A stretch of 64,000 nt of DNA. It comes from Desulfovibrio sp. (lineage in GTDB: Bacteria; Desulfobacterota; Desulfovibrionia; Desulfovibrionales; Desulfovibrionaceae). The notes beneath the pieces were generated by a model. That model was given only the letters and a program-made list of their open reading frames with translations, did not search any database and had not been told where the DNA came from. Below are positions 15,554 through 24,022 of this stretch, in pieces. The stretch is from assembly GCA_024683955.1 (NCBI GenBank), contig JAIKXS010000010.1, positions 1-64,000 of the forward strand, in the 5' to 3' direction. Made by a program: the position numbers and the translations under genes. The stretch's first letter is position 1; every line of letters starts with the position of its first letter.

Positions 15554-16795
15554 ATGGAATACACCGAAGTAACCTCAACCAGCTGGTTTTCACGACTGCG
15601 CTCATCCTTTGGAGGTATCTTCATCGGCATTGCGCTCATTATCGCGGGGACAGTCCTGCTCTGGTGGAATGAGGGGGATTTCGTCAAAACGCGTGACGCA
15701 CTGAACGAAGCGCAGGGAGCAGCCGTCGAGCTCCCCGATGTCAACAGGGTCGATCCTGCCTTCAACGGAAAAATGGTCCACGCCACAGCCCCGGCAGACA
15801 CCAGTGACATACTTACGGACCCGGTCTTCGGCATCGGCGGCAGGGGCATCGCTCTGGACCGCGAGGTTGAGTACTATCAGTGGACGGAACACTCCAAATC
15901 GGAAACACGGCAGAAACTGGGTGGCGGAGAAGAGACGGTGACGACCTACTCCTACAGCAGGGAATGGACGGGGATTCGCGTTGATTCACAGCAGTTCCAC
16001 GCCCCCGAGGCCCGTGCGCAATACATCAACACCCCCCTCCTCGCCGTTGACGACGAAACGCAGCATGCACGCAACGTGCGTTTTGGCGCCTACCGTCTCC
16101 CGGGCTTCCTTATAAGTGCCATCGGCGGCGAGGAGCCCTTCACGGTAAAACTCGACCCGGCAAGCCGTGAACGCCTCACACGCGATATTCTCCGTGGAAG
16201 ACCGGATCTTCTCTCCTTCTACTCAACCAACATGGACCGCGTTCCCTTTGAGAGGCTTCCGGTTGTACTTCACGAACAGTCGAGCACCCTGTACATTGGC
16301 CGTTCACCGGCGGCTCCGCAGGTCGGCGACGTACGGGTGACCTTTACCATGACACCGCCGGCCACCGTCAGCATCATCGCCATGACCAAGGGAGACACCT
16401 TCGAAAAGTTTGCCGCCCGGAACGGCAAGGGCATAAGCGCCCTCGCCATGGGAACGGTGAGCATGGACGACATGTTTGCCGAGGAACACAGCGACAACAA
16501 AATAATGACATGGATATTCCGTGCACTCGGCACAATTCTTGTCATTCTGGGGCTCAAGGGCGTGCTTGGACCGCTTTCCGTCATCGCGAGCGTCATCCCC
16601 ATACTCGGAAATATTGTCGGTGTCGGGACGGGACTTGTGAGTTTTCTTCTTGGCCTTGCCTGGTCGCTCATCATCATCGCCATCGCGTGGCTGAGCTACC
16701 GGCCTCTCATCGGCGGCATCATACTCGCGGTTTCTCTTGCCATCATCGCCCTTCTTGGCATCAAGGGAAAAATCAGATCGGCCACATCCGCCTAA
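15554..16795 (+). CDS. TMEM43 family membrane protein
   Basis: The 413-residue protein follows the TMEM43 (LUMA) plan. An N-terminal SWFSRLRSSFGGIF segment leads into a span (IGIALIIAGTVLLWWNEG) with the family WNEG motif, then a large non-cytoplasmic domain (about 50-315), and three closely packed C-terminal spans (from IFRALGTILVILGLKG to IIALLGIKG). Bacterial members are common and their function is unknown. CGGAG lies 7 bases before the ATG. The nucleoside hydrolase gene begins 27 bases after its stop, so it may lead a three-gene operon. Confidence 0.88.
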   Translation: MEYTEVTSTSWFSRLRSSFGGIFIGIALIIAGTVLLWWNEGDFVKTRDALNEAQGAAVELPDVNRVDPAFNGKMVHATAPADTSDILTDPVFGIGGRGIALDREVEYYQWTEHSKSETRQKLGGGEETVTTYSYSREWTGIRVDSQQFHAPEARAQYINTPLLAVDDETQHARNVRFGAYRLPGFLISAIGGEEPFTVKLDPASRERLTRDILRGRPDLLSFYSTNMDRVPFERLPVVLHEQSSTLYIGRSPAAPQVGDVRVTFTMTPPATVSIIAMTKGDTFEKFAARNGKGISALAMGTVSMDDMFAEEHSDNKIMTWIFRALGTILVILGLKGVLGPLSVIASVIPILGNIVGVGTGLVSFLLGLAWSLIIIAIAWLSYRPLIGGIILAVSLAIIALLGIKGKIRSATSA

Positions 16796-16822
16796 CTCAC
16801 AGCCATCAAAAAACGGAACAGC

Positions 16823-17917
16823 ATGCAAAAAAACATTACGGCACTTCTTCTCTGCATTCTTCTTTTCGCGTACTCAACCTCCTCCCACGCGGGACAAACA
16901 AAGGAAAAAGTCCTGCTTGATTCGGACATGACCGAGGCCTTTGACGACGGCATAGCCATGCTGCTTCTGGCAGGAGCCCCCAATGTCGAACTGCTCGGTG
17001 TGACAACCCTTTCCGGCAACTCCTGGGTTGAGACAGGCACGGCCTGCGCCCTGCGCCAGCTTGAGGAGGGAGGATATACCGACATTCCCGTGGCAAAAGG
17101 GCTTGAGTATCCGCTGAGGCCAAACCGTCATGACCTCTTTACTCTGGAACGCAAGTTCGTTGGTCGCGGACATGACTACTGGGTAGGTTCCCTGGACCTC
17201 AAAGAGCCGGCAAGCTGGCAGGCCGCCTACAAAGCTGTCTACGGCCAGAACCCAACCATGAAGCCCGTGGACAGGCACGCGGTACAGTTCATCATCGACA
17301 CCGTACGAGCGAACCCCGGAGAGGTCACCATCGCCGCCATCGGCCCCCTTGGAAATCTGGCGCTCGCCGTACGCATGGCGCCCGACATTGTCCCTCTCAT
17401 AAAACGCGTGGTCTATATGGGTGGGGCCTTCTTTCAGCAGGGCAATGTCACCCCGGCTGCCGAATTTAACTGGTACTTCGATCCCGAGGCGGCCCGCATC
17501 GCCGTGCGGAGTCCCTTCAGGGAACAACTCGTTCTGGGACTTGATCTGTGCGAGAAGGTGATATTCAGGGCCGAGCACTACGACAGATTTCTCAAGGCCA
17601 TTGGAGACCACCCAGTACGAAAAATGGTACGTGCGTCCTTTGCCGGGCAGTCGTTCGAAAAAGACCCGAACTTCACCTTTTTCATCTGGGACGTGCTGGT
17701 TTCAGCCGTCATCATTGACCCCAGCCTCATCACGGAATCCGTGGAATGCTTCATTGACGTCAACGATCAGATGGGCCTCTCCTACGGGCAGGGGCTGGCC
17801 TATCCCGTTGAACCGCCACTTGGAACACAGAAGGCCCGTATCGTAACGGCCGTGGACACGGAGCGGTTCTGGAACCTGCTCTGTGATCCGGGGTACTGGA
17901 AAGGGAAAAAACAATGA
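16823..17917 (+). CDS. Exported nucleoside hydrolase (IU-NH family)
   Basis: The enzyme splits ribonucleosides into base and ribose. A signal peptide (MQKNITALLLCILLFAYSTS, cleaved near SHA) places it in the periplasm, unusual for a family that is mostly cytoplasmic. The N-terminal calcium-binding Asp cluster reads DSDMTEAFDDG, a variant of the DTDxGNDxDDA form. Further family marks are AAIGPLGNLALA, VVYMGGAFF, and AEFNWYFDPEAA with the substrate-binding Asn. The C-terminal Asp region is at about 290. The stop overlaps the 5'-nucleotidase start as ATGA. The pair would take extracellular nucleotides to free bases and ribose in the periplasm. Confidence 0.88.
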   Translation: MQKNITALLLCILLFAYSTSSHAGQTKEKVLLDSDMTEAFDDGIAMLLLAGAPNVELLGVTTLSGNSWVETGTACALRQLEEGGYTDIPVAKGLEYPLRPNRHDLFTLERKFVGRGHDYWVGSLDLKEPASWQAAYKAVYGQNPTMKPVDRHAVQFIIDTVRANPGEVTIAAIGPLGNLALAVRMAPDIVPLIKRVVYMGGAFFQQGNVTPAAEFNWYFDPEAARIAVRSPFREQLVLGLDLCEKVIFRAEHYDRFLKAIGDHPVRKMVRASFAGQSFEKDPNFTFFIWDVLVSAVIIDPSLITESVECFIDVNDQMGLSYGQGLAYPVEPPLGTQKARIVTAVDTERFWNLLCDPGYWKGKKQ

Positions 17918-19542
17918 AACAAAGCACCGTCCGTAAGACGACACATCTGGGCATGCTTCTTGCCTCAGGCCTCATGCTTGTCCTCGCCGCCTGCGCCACC
18001 CGCGCAACGCGCCCCGTGGACACAAGTGCCGATCTGCTCATTCTGCACGCCAACGATACCCATGGTCACGTCGCCGGCATCGACAAGTACGGCAACGCAT
18101 GTGTGGATGACACCGACTGCCGCGGAGGTCTTGCCCGCATTTCGGCCGCCATCAAAAACGCCAGGGCGCAGGGTGCCAACGTGTTGGCCCTGGATGCGGG
18201 CGACATGTTTCAGGGGACGCTCTTCTACAGCGTCAACAAGTATCCCATGCAGGCCGAACTCAACAGGATCATGCCATGGGACGCTTCCACGCTCGGCAAC
18301 CATGAATGGGATGAAGGATGCGAAGAACTGGCACGATACCTCAATGAAAAGCGGCCGTTTCCCATACTCGCGGCCAATCTGAAGCCCCTCCCTGGCTGCC
18401 CACTCAGCAACAGCAAAACCCCACCCTACATGGTCCGGAACATCGGAGGCCACAAGGTGGGTGTCATAGGCCTTGCCAACGACGAGGTTGTGGGCCTTTC
18501 CAATGCCTGCCCGAAGACGACCTTCAGCGACAGGGTAAAAACAGTGCAGGCTGCCGTGCGCGAACTTGAAGCCCAGGGCGTCAAGCGCATCGTGCTCCTG
18601 ACCCACATAGGACTTCCGGCCGACCGTGAACTTGCCAGAAGCGTGGACGGCGTGGACGTTATCGTGGGCGGACACACCCACTCCTATCTTGGTCCGAACT
18701 CCAAGGAAGGGCCCTACCCAGTGGTTGAGAAATCGCCTTCGGGAGCACCAGTACTTGTCGTAACGGCAAAAAACGCCACCCGCTATCTTGGAGAGCTCGC
18801 CTGCCGCTTTGACAACGACGGAGTGCTCACCGGCTGGAGCGGACAGGCCGTTGAGCTTCTGTCCTCCTTCCCCCGGGACGAGAAAGTGTCGGCCGTCGTT
18901 GCCAAGTATGCCAAAAGCCTTGAGGTGTTCAGAAGCCGCGAGGTCGGAAGCCACGGCATCGACATCGGCCCTGACGGCATGGAGGCCTGCCGCAGCAATG
19001 AATGTCTGACCGGCATGATCATTACCGATGCCATGCTTGATTTCGGAAGAAAGCACGGCGCTCGCATCGCGCTTTTCAACAGCGGCGGCGTCCGTGCAGC
19101 GCTCAGACCCGGCACCATAAACCAGGGAGACATTCTCTCGGCATTCCCGTTCAACAACATGATTCAGCTCCGGGAATACAGCGGGAAACAGATTCTTGAG
19201 GCTCTTGAACACGGTGTGGCCGGGGAAGGTGCCATGGGACCGCAGATGCTCCAGGTGTCGGGACTGCGCTATGTGGTAGACGGCTCAAAACCCGCTGGCA
19301 AACGTGTGCTCAAGGCCGAAATTCTGGATGAAAAAGGACGGGCGACCCCTCTTGCCCCCTCAAAGCGCTATCTCGTCATGGTTCCGGAATACCTGGCCAG
19401 TGGCGGCGATTTCTTTGACATGCTGACCAAAGGAAAGCCCGTCTCCTCGCCAGACCCCATAGACGCGGACCTTCTCTCCTCATACCTTTCTTCTCATTCA
19501 CCCCTGCCAAAGCCGATGACGGGACGCATTGTGCGTAAATAG
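17914..19542 (+). CDS. 5'-nucleotidase / UshA-like metallophosphoesterase lipoprotein
   Basis: The signal sequence ends in the lipobox LAAC, so the mature protein is lipid-anchored. The N-terminal metallophosphoesterase domain shows all metal-binding motifs: ILHANDTHGH, LDAGDMFQG, TLGNHEWDEG, LLTHIG and GGHTHSYLG. The C-terminal 5'-nucleotidase domain shows NSGGVRAALRPGTINQGDI and AFPFNN. At 542 residues it matches UshA-type enzymes that hydrolyse 5'-nucleotides and sometimes UDP-sugars. Its ATG overlaps the nucleoside hydrolase stop by 4 bases, implying coupled translation and a shared role in nucleotide salvage. Confidence 0.93.
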   Translation: MKQSTVRKTTHLGMLLASGLMLVLAACATRATRPVDTSADLLILHANDTHGHVAGIDKYGNACVDDTDCRGGLARISAAIKNARAQGANVLALDAGDMFQGTLFYSVNKYPMQAELNRIMPWDASTLGNHEWDEGCEELARYLNEKRPFPILAANLKPLPGCPLSNSKTPPYMVRNIGGHKVGVIGLANDEVVGLSNACPKTTFSDRVKTVQAAVRELEAQGVKRIVLLTHIGLPADRELARSVDGVDVIVGGHTHSYLGPNSKEGPYPVVEKSPSGAPVLVVTAKNATRYLGELACRFDNDGVLTGWSGQAVELLSSFPRDEKVSAVVAKYAKSLEVFRSREVGSHGIDIGPDGMEACRSNECLTGMIITDAMLDFGRKHGARIALFNSGGVRAALRPGTINQGDILSAFPFNNMIQLREYSGKQILEALEHGVAGEGAMGPQMLQVSGLRYVVDGSKPAGKRVLKAEILDEKGRATPLAPSKRYLVMVPEYLASGGDFFDMLTKGKPVSSPDPIDADLLSSYLSSHSPLPKPMTGRIVRK

Positions 19543-19890
19543 AAGAAAAAGACCATGAACAGGCCTTCCGTGCATACGCCGTTTCCCTGTTGTCCCCGCG
19601 GCGTTTCTACCGCGCTCCCGCTCCGTTTTTACGGACGCGCCCGCGCGGCTGCCCGGCTTAAACCCGCTGCAGCCGGCTCTCTGAAGGACTCTGCCCACTT
19701 CGTCTGACTCCGTTCCCGCGTTCCGCGGTTCCGGGAAGGAAGGTGCCCTGGGCACCGGGGATCCCGGACACCGCGGGGCGCTTCCGAAGTACGTGGGACG
19801 CGGTCGCGAAAAATCTCCGGTTCCCGTCATCACGCAAGAATGCGTTGCAGCATCTCGCCTAAAGCGGGATCAACGTGCGCCACCCCTGTT
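19543..19890. other. Intergenic gap of 348 bp, no gene seen
   Basis: This lies between convergent genes. It is GC-rich and holds a small exact inverted repeat (GGTGCCC-T-GGGCACC at 19742-19756), but no reading frame with start signal or recognised product. The ORF 19498-19833 on the minus strand has the composition of a chance frame. Confidence 0.4.
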
Positions 19891-20496
19891 CTACTGCCGT
19901 TTGTTTTTCTCCCAGAGCTGGTCGGCAAAGAGTCTGAACCGTTCGTTGGCGGTTGCAAACGACGGGTCCGCCTTGTACCTTCCGCCCATGTCCATCCCGT
20001 CTGCATGCACAAAGGTCTCACCTCGCAAGGCATACTTCCGTCCTCCCTCGTACATAAGAATCTTCATGCCGATCGGACTGACATCGCCCCGGCACCCCAC
20101 ATAATAGGTGAGCCACACCTCGGAAAGACCGTTTTCGTCAAGATCGGTGATGACAGGACTGTCAGGTGAGAACTCTGCCTCGGCACTGGCCTCGCAATCC
20201 TTCACCAGATCGTGCATCTGCCATACCGGCCGGGGGACGCCCCCATCCGTGACATAGCCATACGCATAGAGGTCGCTGTTGGACGTTTCGTCGGAATCCA
20301 TGGCCCGGCCCGGATACATGCCGGTATGGGTCAGGAGGATATCGTTGACCCCCTTTCCGTCCACAAACGTGACCTTCTTCAGGAGGGTTCCCTCCACATT
20401 GCCGAAGCCGCGCAGAACGTCACGGGCACCGTCGGCGTATGCGGGAAGGGCTGACAAGACAACAAGAGCGAGAGCGGCAATCATACGAAATTTCAT
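19891..20496 (-). CDS. Exported protein of the M949_RS01915-like family, function uncertain
   Basis: The ATG at 20496 has GGGAGA about 5 bases upstream and gives a short signal peptide (MKFRMIAALALVVLSALPAYA). The 201-residue protein has an Asp-rich loop followed by a strand (VITDLDENGLSEVWLTYYVG), then CRGDVSPIGMKILMYEGGRKYA. That combination matches my memory of proteins named M949_RS01915 family surface polysaccharide biosynthesis proteins, which share D-x-D-x-x-G-x-x-E-V/I-W and C-x-x-DVSP. The published name implies a role in surface polysaccharide, but the mechanism is unknown and I treat the assignment as moderate. Cys at 109 and 144 may pair. Confidence 0.65.
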   Translation of the reverse strand: MKFRMIAALALVVLSALPAYADGARDVLRGFGNVEGTLLKKVTFVDGKGVNDILLTHTGMYPGRAMDSDETSNSDLYAYGYVTDGGVPRPVWQMHDLVKDCEASAEAEFSPDSPVITDLDENGLSEVWLTYYVGCRGDVSPIGMKILMYEGGRKYALRGETFVHADGMDMGGRYKADPSFATANERFRLFADQLWEKNKRQ

Positions 20497-20864
20497 GAGA
20501 ATCTCCCTGTCGTGGTTCCACATTCGTTAAAGACTGCACGAACCGAACACTCTCCCGAACACCGTTCGGGACGACCGTTTTCAGTCCGTTTCCCCGTAGC
20601 CTGCACCATACTAAAAATGCATGGCAAACAGAAGATAACGGTCTGTTTTCAGCCGCGGTCCGGCAGTCCAAACCTTCTTCCGGAGGATTTGGTCACACAT
20701 GGAAAAACAGATTCCCCGGTCTGCCCCGTCCTCTTGCCATGGAAAACAGGAGAGCCTGCGCTTGGCAGAAAAAAGGGAACAGGCTACCATATCTCCTCGT
20801 TCTCCGACTGACACAAGCGTTCACATCCTTCACCTTCCGACAAGGAAAATGACGGGAGATTCCC
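20497..20864. other. Divergent intergenic region, 368 bp, no gene seen
   Basis: This separates the divergent genes at 19891 and 20865 and must hold both promoters. I found no convincing -35/-10 pair and no ORF with a plausible start. The overlapping ORFs in the track are short and lack ribosome-binding sites. Confidence 0.4.
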
Positions 20865-22538
20865 ATGAAAAGACGCCCGCTTGCATCCTTTATCCTCTCG
20901 GCCGTGCTGCTCTGTCTTCTCTCTCCTTCCGGTGTGCTCTCCGCGGCCCAGACACCCGATCTCAAACAATTGCGCAAGGCGGCAGAGCGGGGCGACGCGA
21001 GCGCCGCCAACAAGCTCGGCGTCTACTACGAAAAAGGCAAATACGGCCTCACTCCCGATACCGCAAAGGCCGTCGAGTGGTACAGAAAAGCCGCGAAAGC
21101 CGGAAACATCCTTGCCATGCACAATCTGGGGGACTGCTATCAGAACGGGGTCGGGGTTCCCCGCAACCCGGCCGAGGCGTATGCCTGGTACAAAAAAACA
21201 GCCGAAGCAGGCGGTGCCATCGGTTATGAGGATATCGGCAGATTTTTTGAAACCACGGGTTTTGGCAAGCCTGACCGGGAAAAAGCCAGGATCTGGTACA
21301 CGGCGGCCGCAAAACAGGGACGCACAAAGGCACAGGAACGACTTCTGGCTCTCGGAGGGAAAGAACAGACGGCAGGGAAGCCATTCTCCCCCTGCCCGCG
21401 CCGCGAGACAGGGAAAAATCTTGTTGCGGGCACGCTGCGGGGAATACATGAGTATGGACCTGCGGGTGCCGGGAGTTCCATGCTGACTCTTGACGTCAAC
21501 GGAACGCCCATGGACATCTTTGTGGACGATACTTCGATGAAGACGGAACTGCGTTCCCTTTTTTCCACGGGAAAGACCGCCGGCATCCACCTGTCCCTTG
21601 GGACCGTAAGCATGCAGGGTCTCGAGGACTTCACTGCCCGGTGCGGCACGCTGCAGCACTATGTGCCGGGCAGCCTGCATCAAACGGAAATGTCCGTTTT
21701 TGAAGAAACAACGCACATAACTGAAGAACGCGAAACCGCGGGAGACATCTACATCGCCTATGACGGCCTGCTGCTTGGTGCCTTTCTCGAAGGGAAATGG
21801 GTGAACGTCCAGGATCTGCAAAACAGCCAGCAATATTCCGGAAAAAAGCTCTGGGGGGGAACAGACGCCTACATCTACAGCGCGCACGGTCTTGTCAGCG
21901 ACTGCATCATGGGGGCCCTCATGAACGAGCACCCCGAGGAATTCAGCCAGCACGGTCCTCTTGCGGAGTTTCCCTTCTTTACCGTACATACCAGATATGG
22001 CGAATACAAGGGAGATGAGGCTCTGATCATCGGCGGCCCGGGCAGGGATTTCAACCCGCTGCCGCGCACGGCCCGCCTCGTGACGGACAGGAGGGACCAC
22101 TTCCGGGCCCTTGTACGGGAATATCTCTCAAGCCAGGGACTAGCCGATGCGTCCTGCCGCATCCGTGACGTCCATGCCGTTGACCTTGACGGCGACGGCA
22201 CCGAGGAACACATCATCTGCGCCGAGGATTTCAAGGAAGAGATGATTCCGCCCATGGCCCCTAAAAAGGGCATGTACTCCGTCATGTTGATCGAGACAAG
22301 CCACGAAGGACAACGAACGGTCCTCCCTGTCGCAAGCTATATCGCGCTTAAGGACGCAATTCCCGGCGAGGCTCCTCCCCCCGAAACAAGCAAACTGAGC
22401 ATCTGTGCCGATGTGAACAACGACGGCGTCATGGAGCTCATCGTCTACACGGGCTACTATGAAGGAGGAAGTTCCCTCGTCTTCACCCTGAAAAACGGGA
22501 AGCTGATCAAGCTTCTTTCGGAGGGCTGGGGCGTCTGA
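20865..22538 (+). CDS. Exported Sel1-repeat protein with C-terminal DxDxDG loops
   Basis: GGGAGA precedes the ATG. The 557-residue protein has a signal peptide (cleaved near LSA-AQ), then about four Sel1-type repeats at residues 35-165, visible as A-x-x-GDASAANKLGVYYEKG, AVEWYRKAAKAGN, AMHNLGDCYQNGVGV and AYAWYKKTAEAGG. The rest is a different domain without a recognised family. It carries two Asp-rich loops followed by strands (VDLDGDGTEEHIICAED near 445 and ADVNNDGVMELIVYTGYY near 520), of the VCBS/FG-GAP type. Sel1 repeats mediate protein binding, often in surface or secretion contexts. The target is unknown. Confidence 0.8.
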   Translation: MKRRPLASFILSAVLLCLLSPSGVLSAAQTPDLKQLRKAAERGDASAANKLGVYYEKGKYGLTPDTAKAVEWYRKAAKAGNILAMHNLGDCYQNGVGVPRNPAEAYAWYKKTAEAGGAIGYEDIGRFFETTGFGKPDREKARIWYTAAAKQGRTKAQERLLALGGKEQTAGKPFSPCPRRETGKNLVAGTLRGIHEYGPAGAGSSMLTLDVNGTPMDIFVDDTSMKTELRSLFSTGKTAGIHLSLGTVSMQGLEDFTARCGTLQHYVPGSLHQTEMSVFEETTHITEERETAGDIYIAYDGLLLGAFLEGKWVNVQDLQNSQQYSGKKLWGGTDAYIYSAHGLVSDCIMGALMNEHPEEFSQHGPLAEFPFFTVHTRYGEYKGDEALIIGGPGRDFNPLPRTARLVTDRRDHFRALVREYLSSQGLADASCRIRDVHAVDLDGDGTEEHIICAEDFKEEMIPPMAPKKGMYSVMLIETSHEGQRTVLPVASYIALKDAIPGEAPPPETSKLSICADVNNDGVMELIVYTGYYEGGSSLVFTLKNGKLIKLLSEGWGV

Positions 22539-22674
22539 CAGCCTGGCCCCTTCATCGCCACCCGCACATCGAAAGAAATCTCACGCCGAAAAAACCGCTT
22601 CCGTGAAACCGGAACAGGAGAGGCGCTTACGACAAAAAACATCGCCCGCAGCCTCTCTCAACGTACAAAACACT

Positions 22675-23901
22675 ATGCCTTCCACCCCTTCTCTTGCCAT
22701 CGTCATCGCCCTCTTCAACAACTGGGCGCTCACGGCGGCATGTCTTGAAAGTCTCGCTGCCACAACAGGCGGCTCTGACTACGAGCTCATCCTCGTTGAC
22801 AACGCCTCAACCGATGAGACGGCCACGGGCCTTGCCCCGCTCTGCCGTACGCTCTTCGGGCCTCGCGCACGCATCTTCCGTCTTGAACAGAACAGGAATT
22901 TCGGACCGGCCTCAACCCTCGGTGCGTACGAGAGCACGGCAAAATATGTCTTTTTCCTGAATAATGACACAAAACTCACAAAAGACTGGGCCCCGCCTCT
23001 CCTCAATGCTCTGGACAACGATCCGGGACTCGGTGCAGTGGGCCCGCTCCTCCTCTATCCCGACGACAGCGTACAGCACCTTGGTGTCGCCTTCACCATG
23101 GGGCACATGGTCCATCTCTATCAGCATTTTCCGCACACCCATCCCCTCGTCGGCAAAAAACGCTCTTTCCAGTGCATCACGGCGGCGGCCCTTCTCATGC
23201 CGCGAGACCTCTTTCTTTCTCTCGGAGGTTTTTTTCCTGAGTATGCCAACGGCTATGAAGACCTTGATCTCTGTCTCCGTCTCAGGAGTCTTGGAAAAAG
23301 ACTGACGGTTGAGCCTGCATCCCGCATCTATCATCTCGAAGGGCAAAGCAGCGGACGAAAGGCCAACGATGCGGAAAACGCGCGTCTCTTCACAAGGCGG
23401 TGTGCCCGCCTGCTCTCTCCCGACCTCCATATCCACGGTCTGCGTGACGGGCTGCGGCCATGGCTTGACGACGCCCTTGATCTCGAGCTCTCGCTTCCCG
23501 AGAAAGATGAGGAGGAGCTCTCTCAAAAGGCATCGGCCCTCTCTGTCCCGGACCTCCACCGCCTTCTTGCCGCCCATCCCCTCTGGCTTTCCGGAAAACG
23601 CCTTCTTGCGGCACGCCTCCTGGCAGACCAAATGATACCGGAGGCCCTCGCGCTTCTCGCTGAAGTGGCCCAGGATTCCCAGACATGCGGGGATTATCGT
23701 GCCCTTCTTGCCCTTGAACACCGGGCCCCCTTTGCGGCAAGTCTCTTTCAGGCGGCCAGGGAGGAACACGCCAGACTCGATGCCACACGGAAAAACGCTC
23801 ACCTTGCAAAAAAACGCCTTAACCAGGCCATGGAACTGCGGGATAAGACCCTGATCAGCCTCTACACGGGACACATCGAAGCCCTCGGCCAGGGAAGATG
23901 A
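22675..23901 (+). CDS. Family 2 glycosyltransferase
   Basis: The GT-A fold is clear. LAIVIALFNNW opens the domain, LILVDNASTDET is the nucleotide-binding strand and loop, FFLNNDTKL holds the metal-binding DxD-like site (NND), and FFPEYANGYEDLDLCLRLRS is the acceptor-side motif with the catalytic-base ED pair. The remaining 150 residues are helical and not assigned. The ATG at 22675 places the start just before the first strand. The ORF track starts 24 codons earlier at a GTG; neither has a good Shine-Dalgarno. It could act in surface glycan or flagellin glycan synthesis, as other sugar transferases lie at 42.9-52 kb. Confidence 0.85.
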   Translation: MPSTPSLAIVIALFNNWALTAACLESLAATTGGSDYELILVDNASTDETATGLAPLCRTLFGPRARIFRLEQNRNFGPASTLGAYESTAKYVFFLNNDTKLTKDWAPPLLNALDNDPGLGAVGPLLLYPDDSVQHLGVAFTMGHMVHLYQHFPHTHPLVGKKRSFQCITAAALLMPRDLFLSLGGFFPEYANGYEDLDLCLRLRSLGKRLTVEPASRIYHLEGQSSGRKANDAENARLFTRRCARLLSPDLHIHGLRDGLRPWLDDALDLELSLPEKDEEELSQKASALSVPDLHRLLAAHPLWLSGKRLLAARLLADQMIPEALALLAEVAQDSQTCGDYRALLALEHRAPFAASLFQAAREEHARLDATRKNAHLAKKRLNQAMELRDKTLISLYTGHIEALGQGR

Positions 23902-23925
23902 CGACAGGGTAAGAGGACAAAACGA

Positions 23926-23965
23926 AAACGACCGTCCGGAACACACTTCTTCCGAACGGTCGTTT
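23926..23965. terminator. Bidirectional terminator between convergent genes
   Basis: AAACGACCGT-CCGGAA pairs with TTCCG-AACGGTCGTTT around a short loop. A/T-rich ends on both sides let it serve both the glycosyltransferase gene and hypE, which converge here. Confidence 0.75.
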
Positions 23966-24022
23966 CAGACTATTCCCGGGTACGGGAAACAATCTTCTCA
24001 ACCCATAAAGTTGAAACAATCT

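Noticed and set aside
17965-19212. 415-residue minus-strand ORF
   Set aside because: It lies opposite the 5'-nucleotidase, whose motifs are certain.
20784-22100. 438-residue minus-strand ORF
   Set aside because: It is antisense to the Sel1-repeat protein and has no start signal or protein-like pattern.
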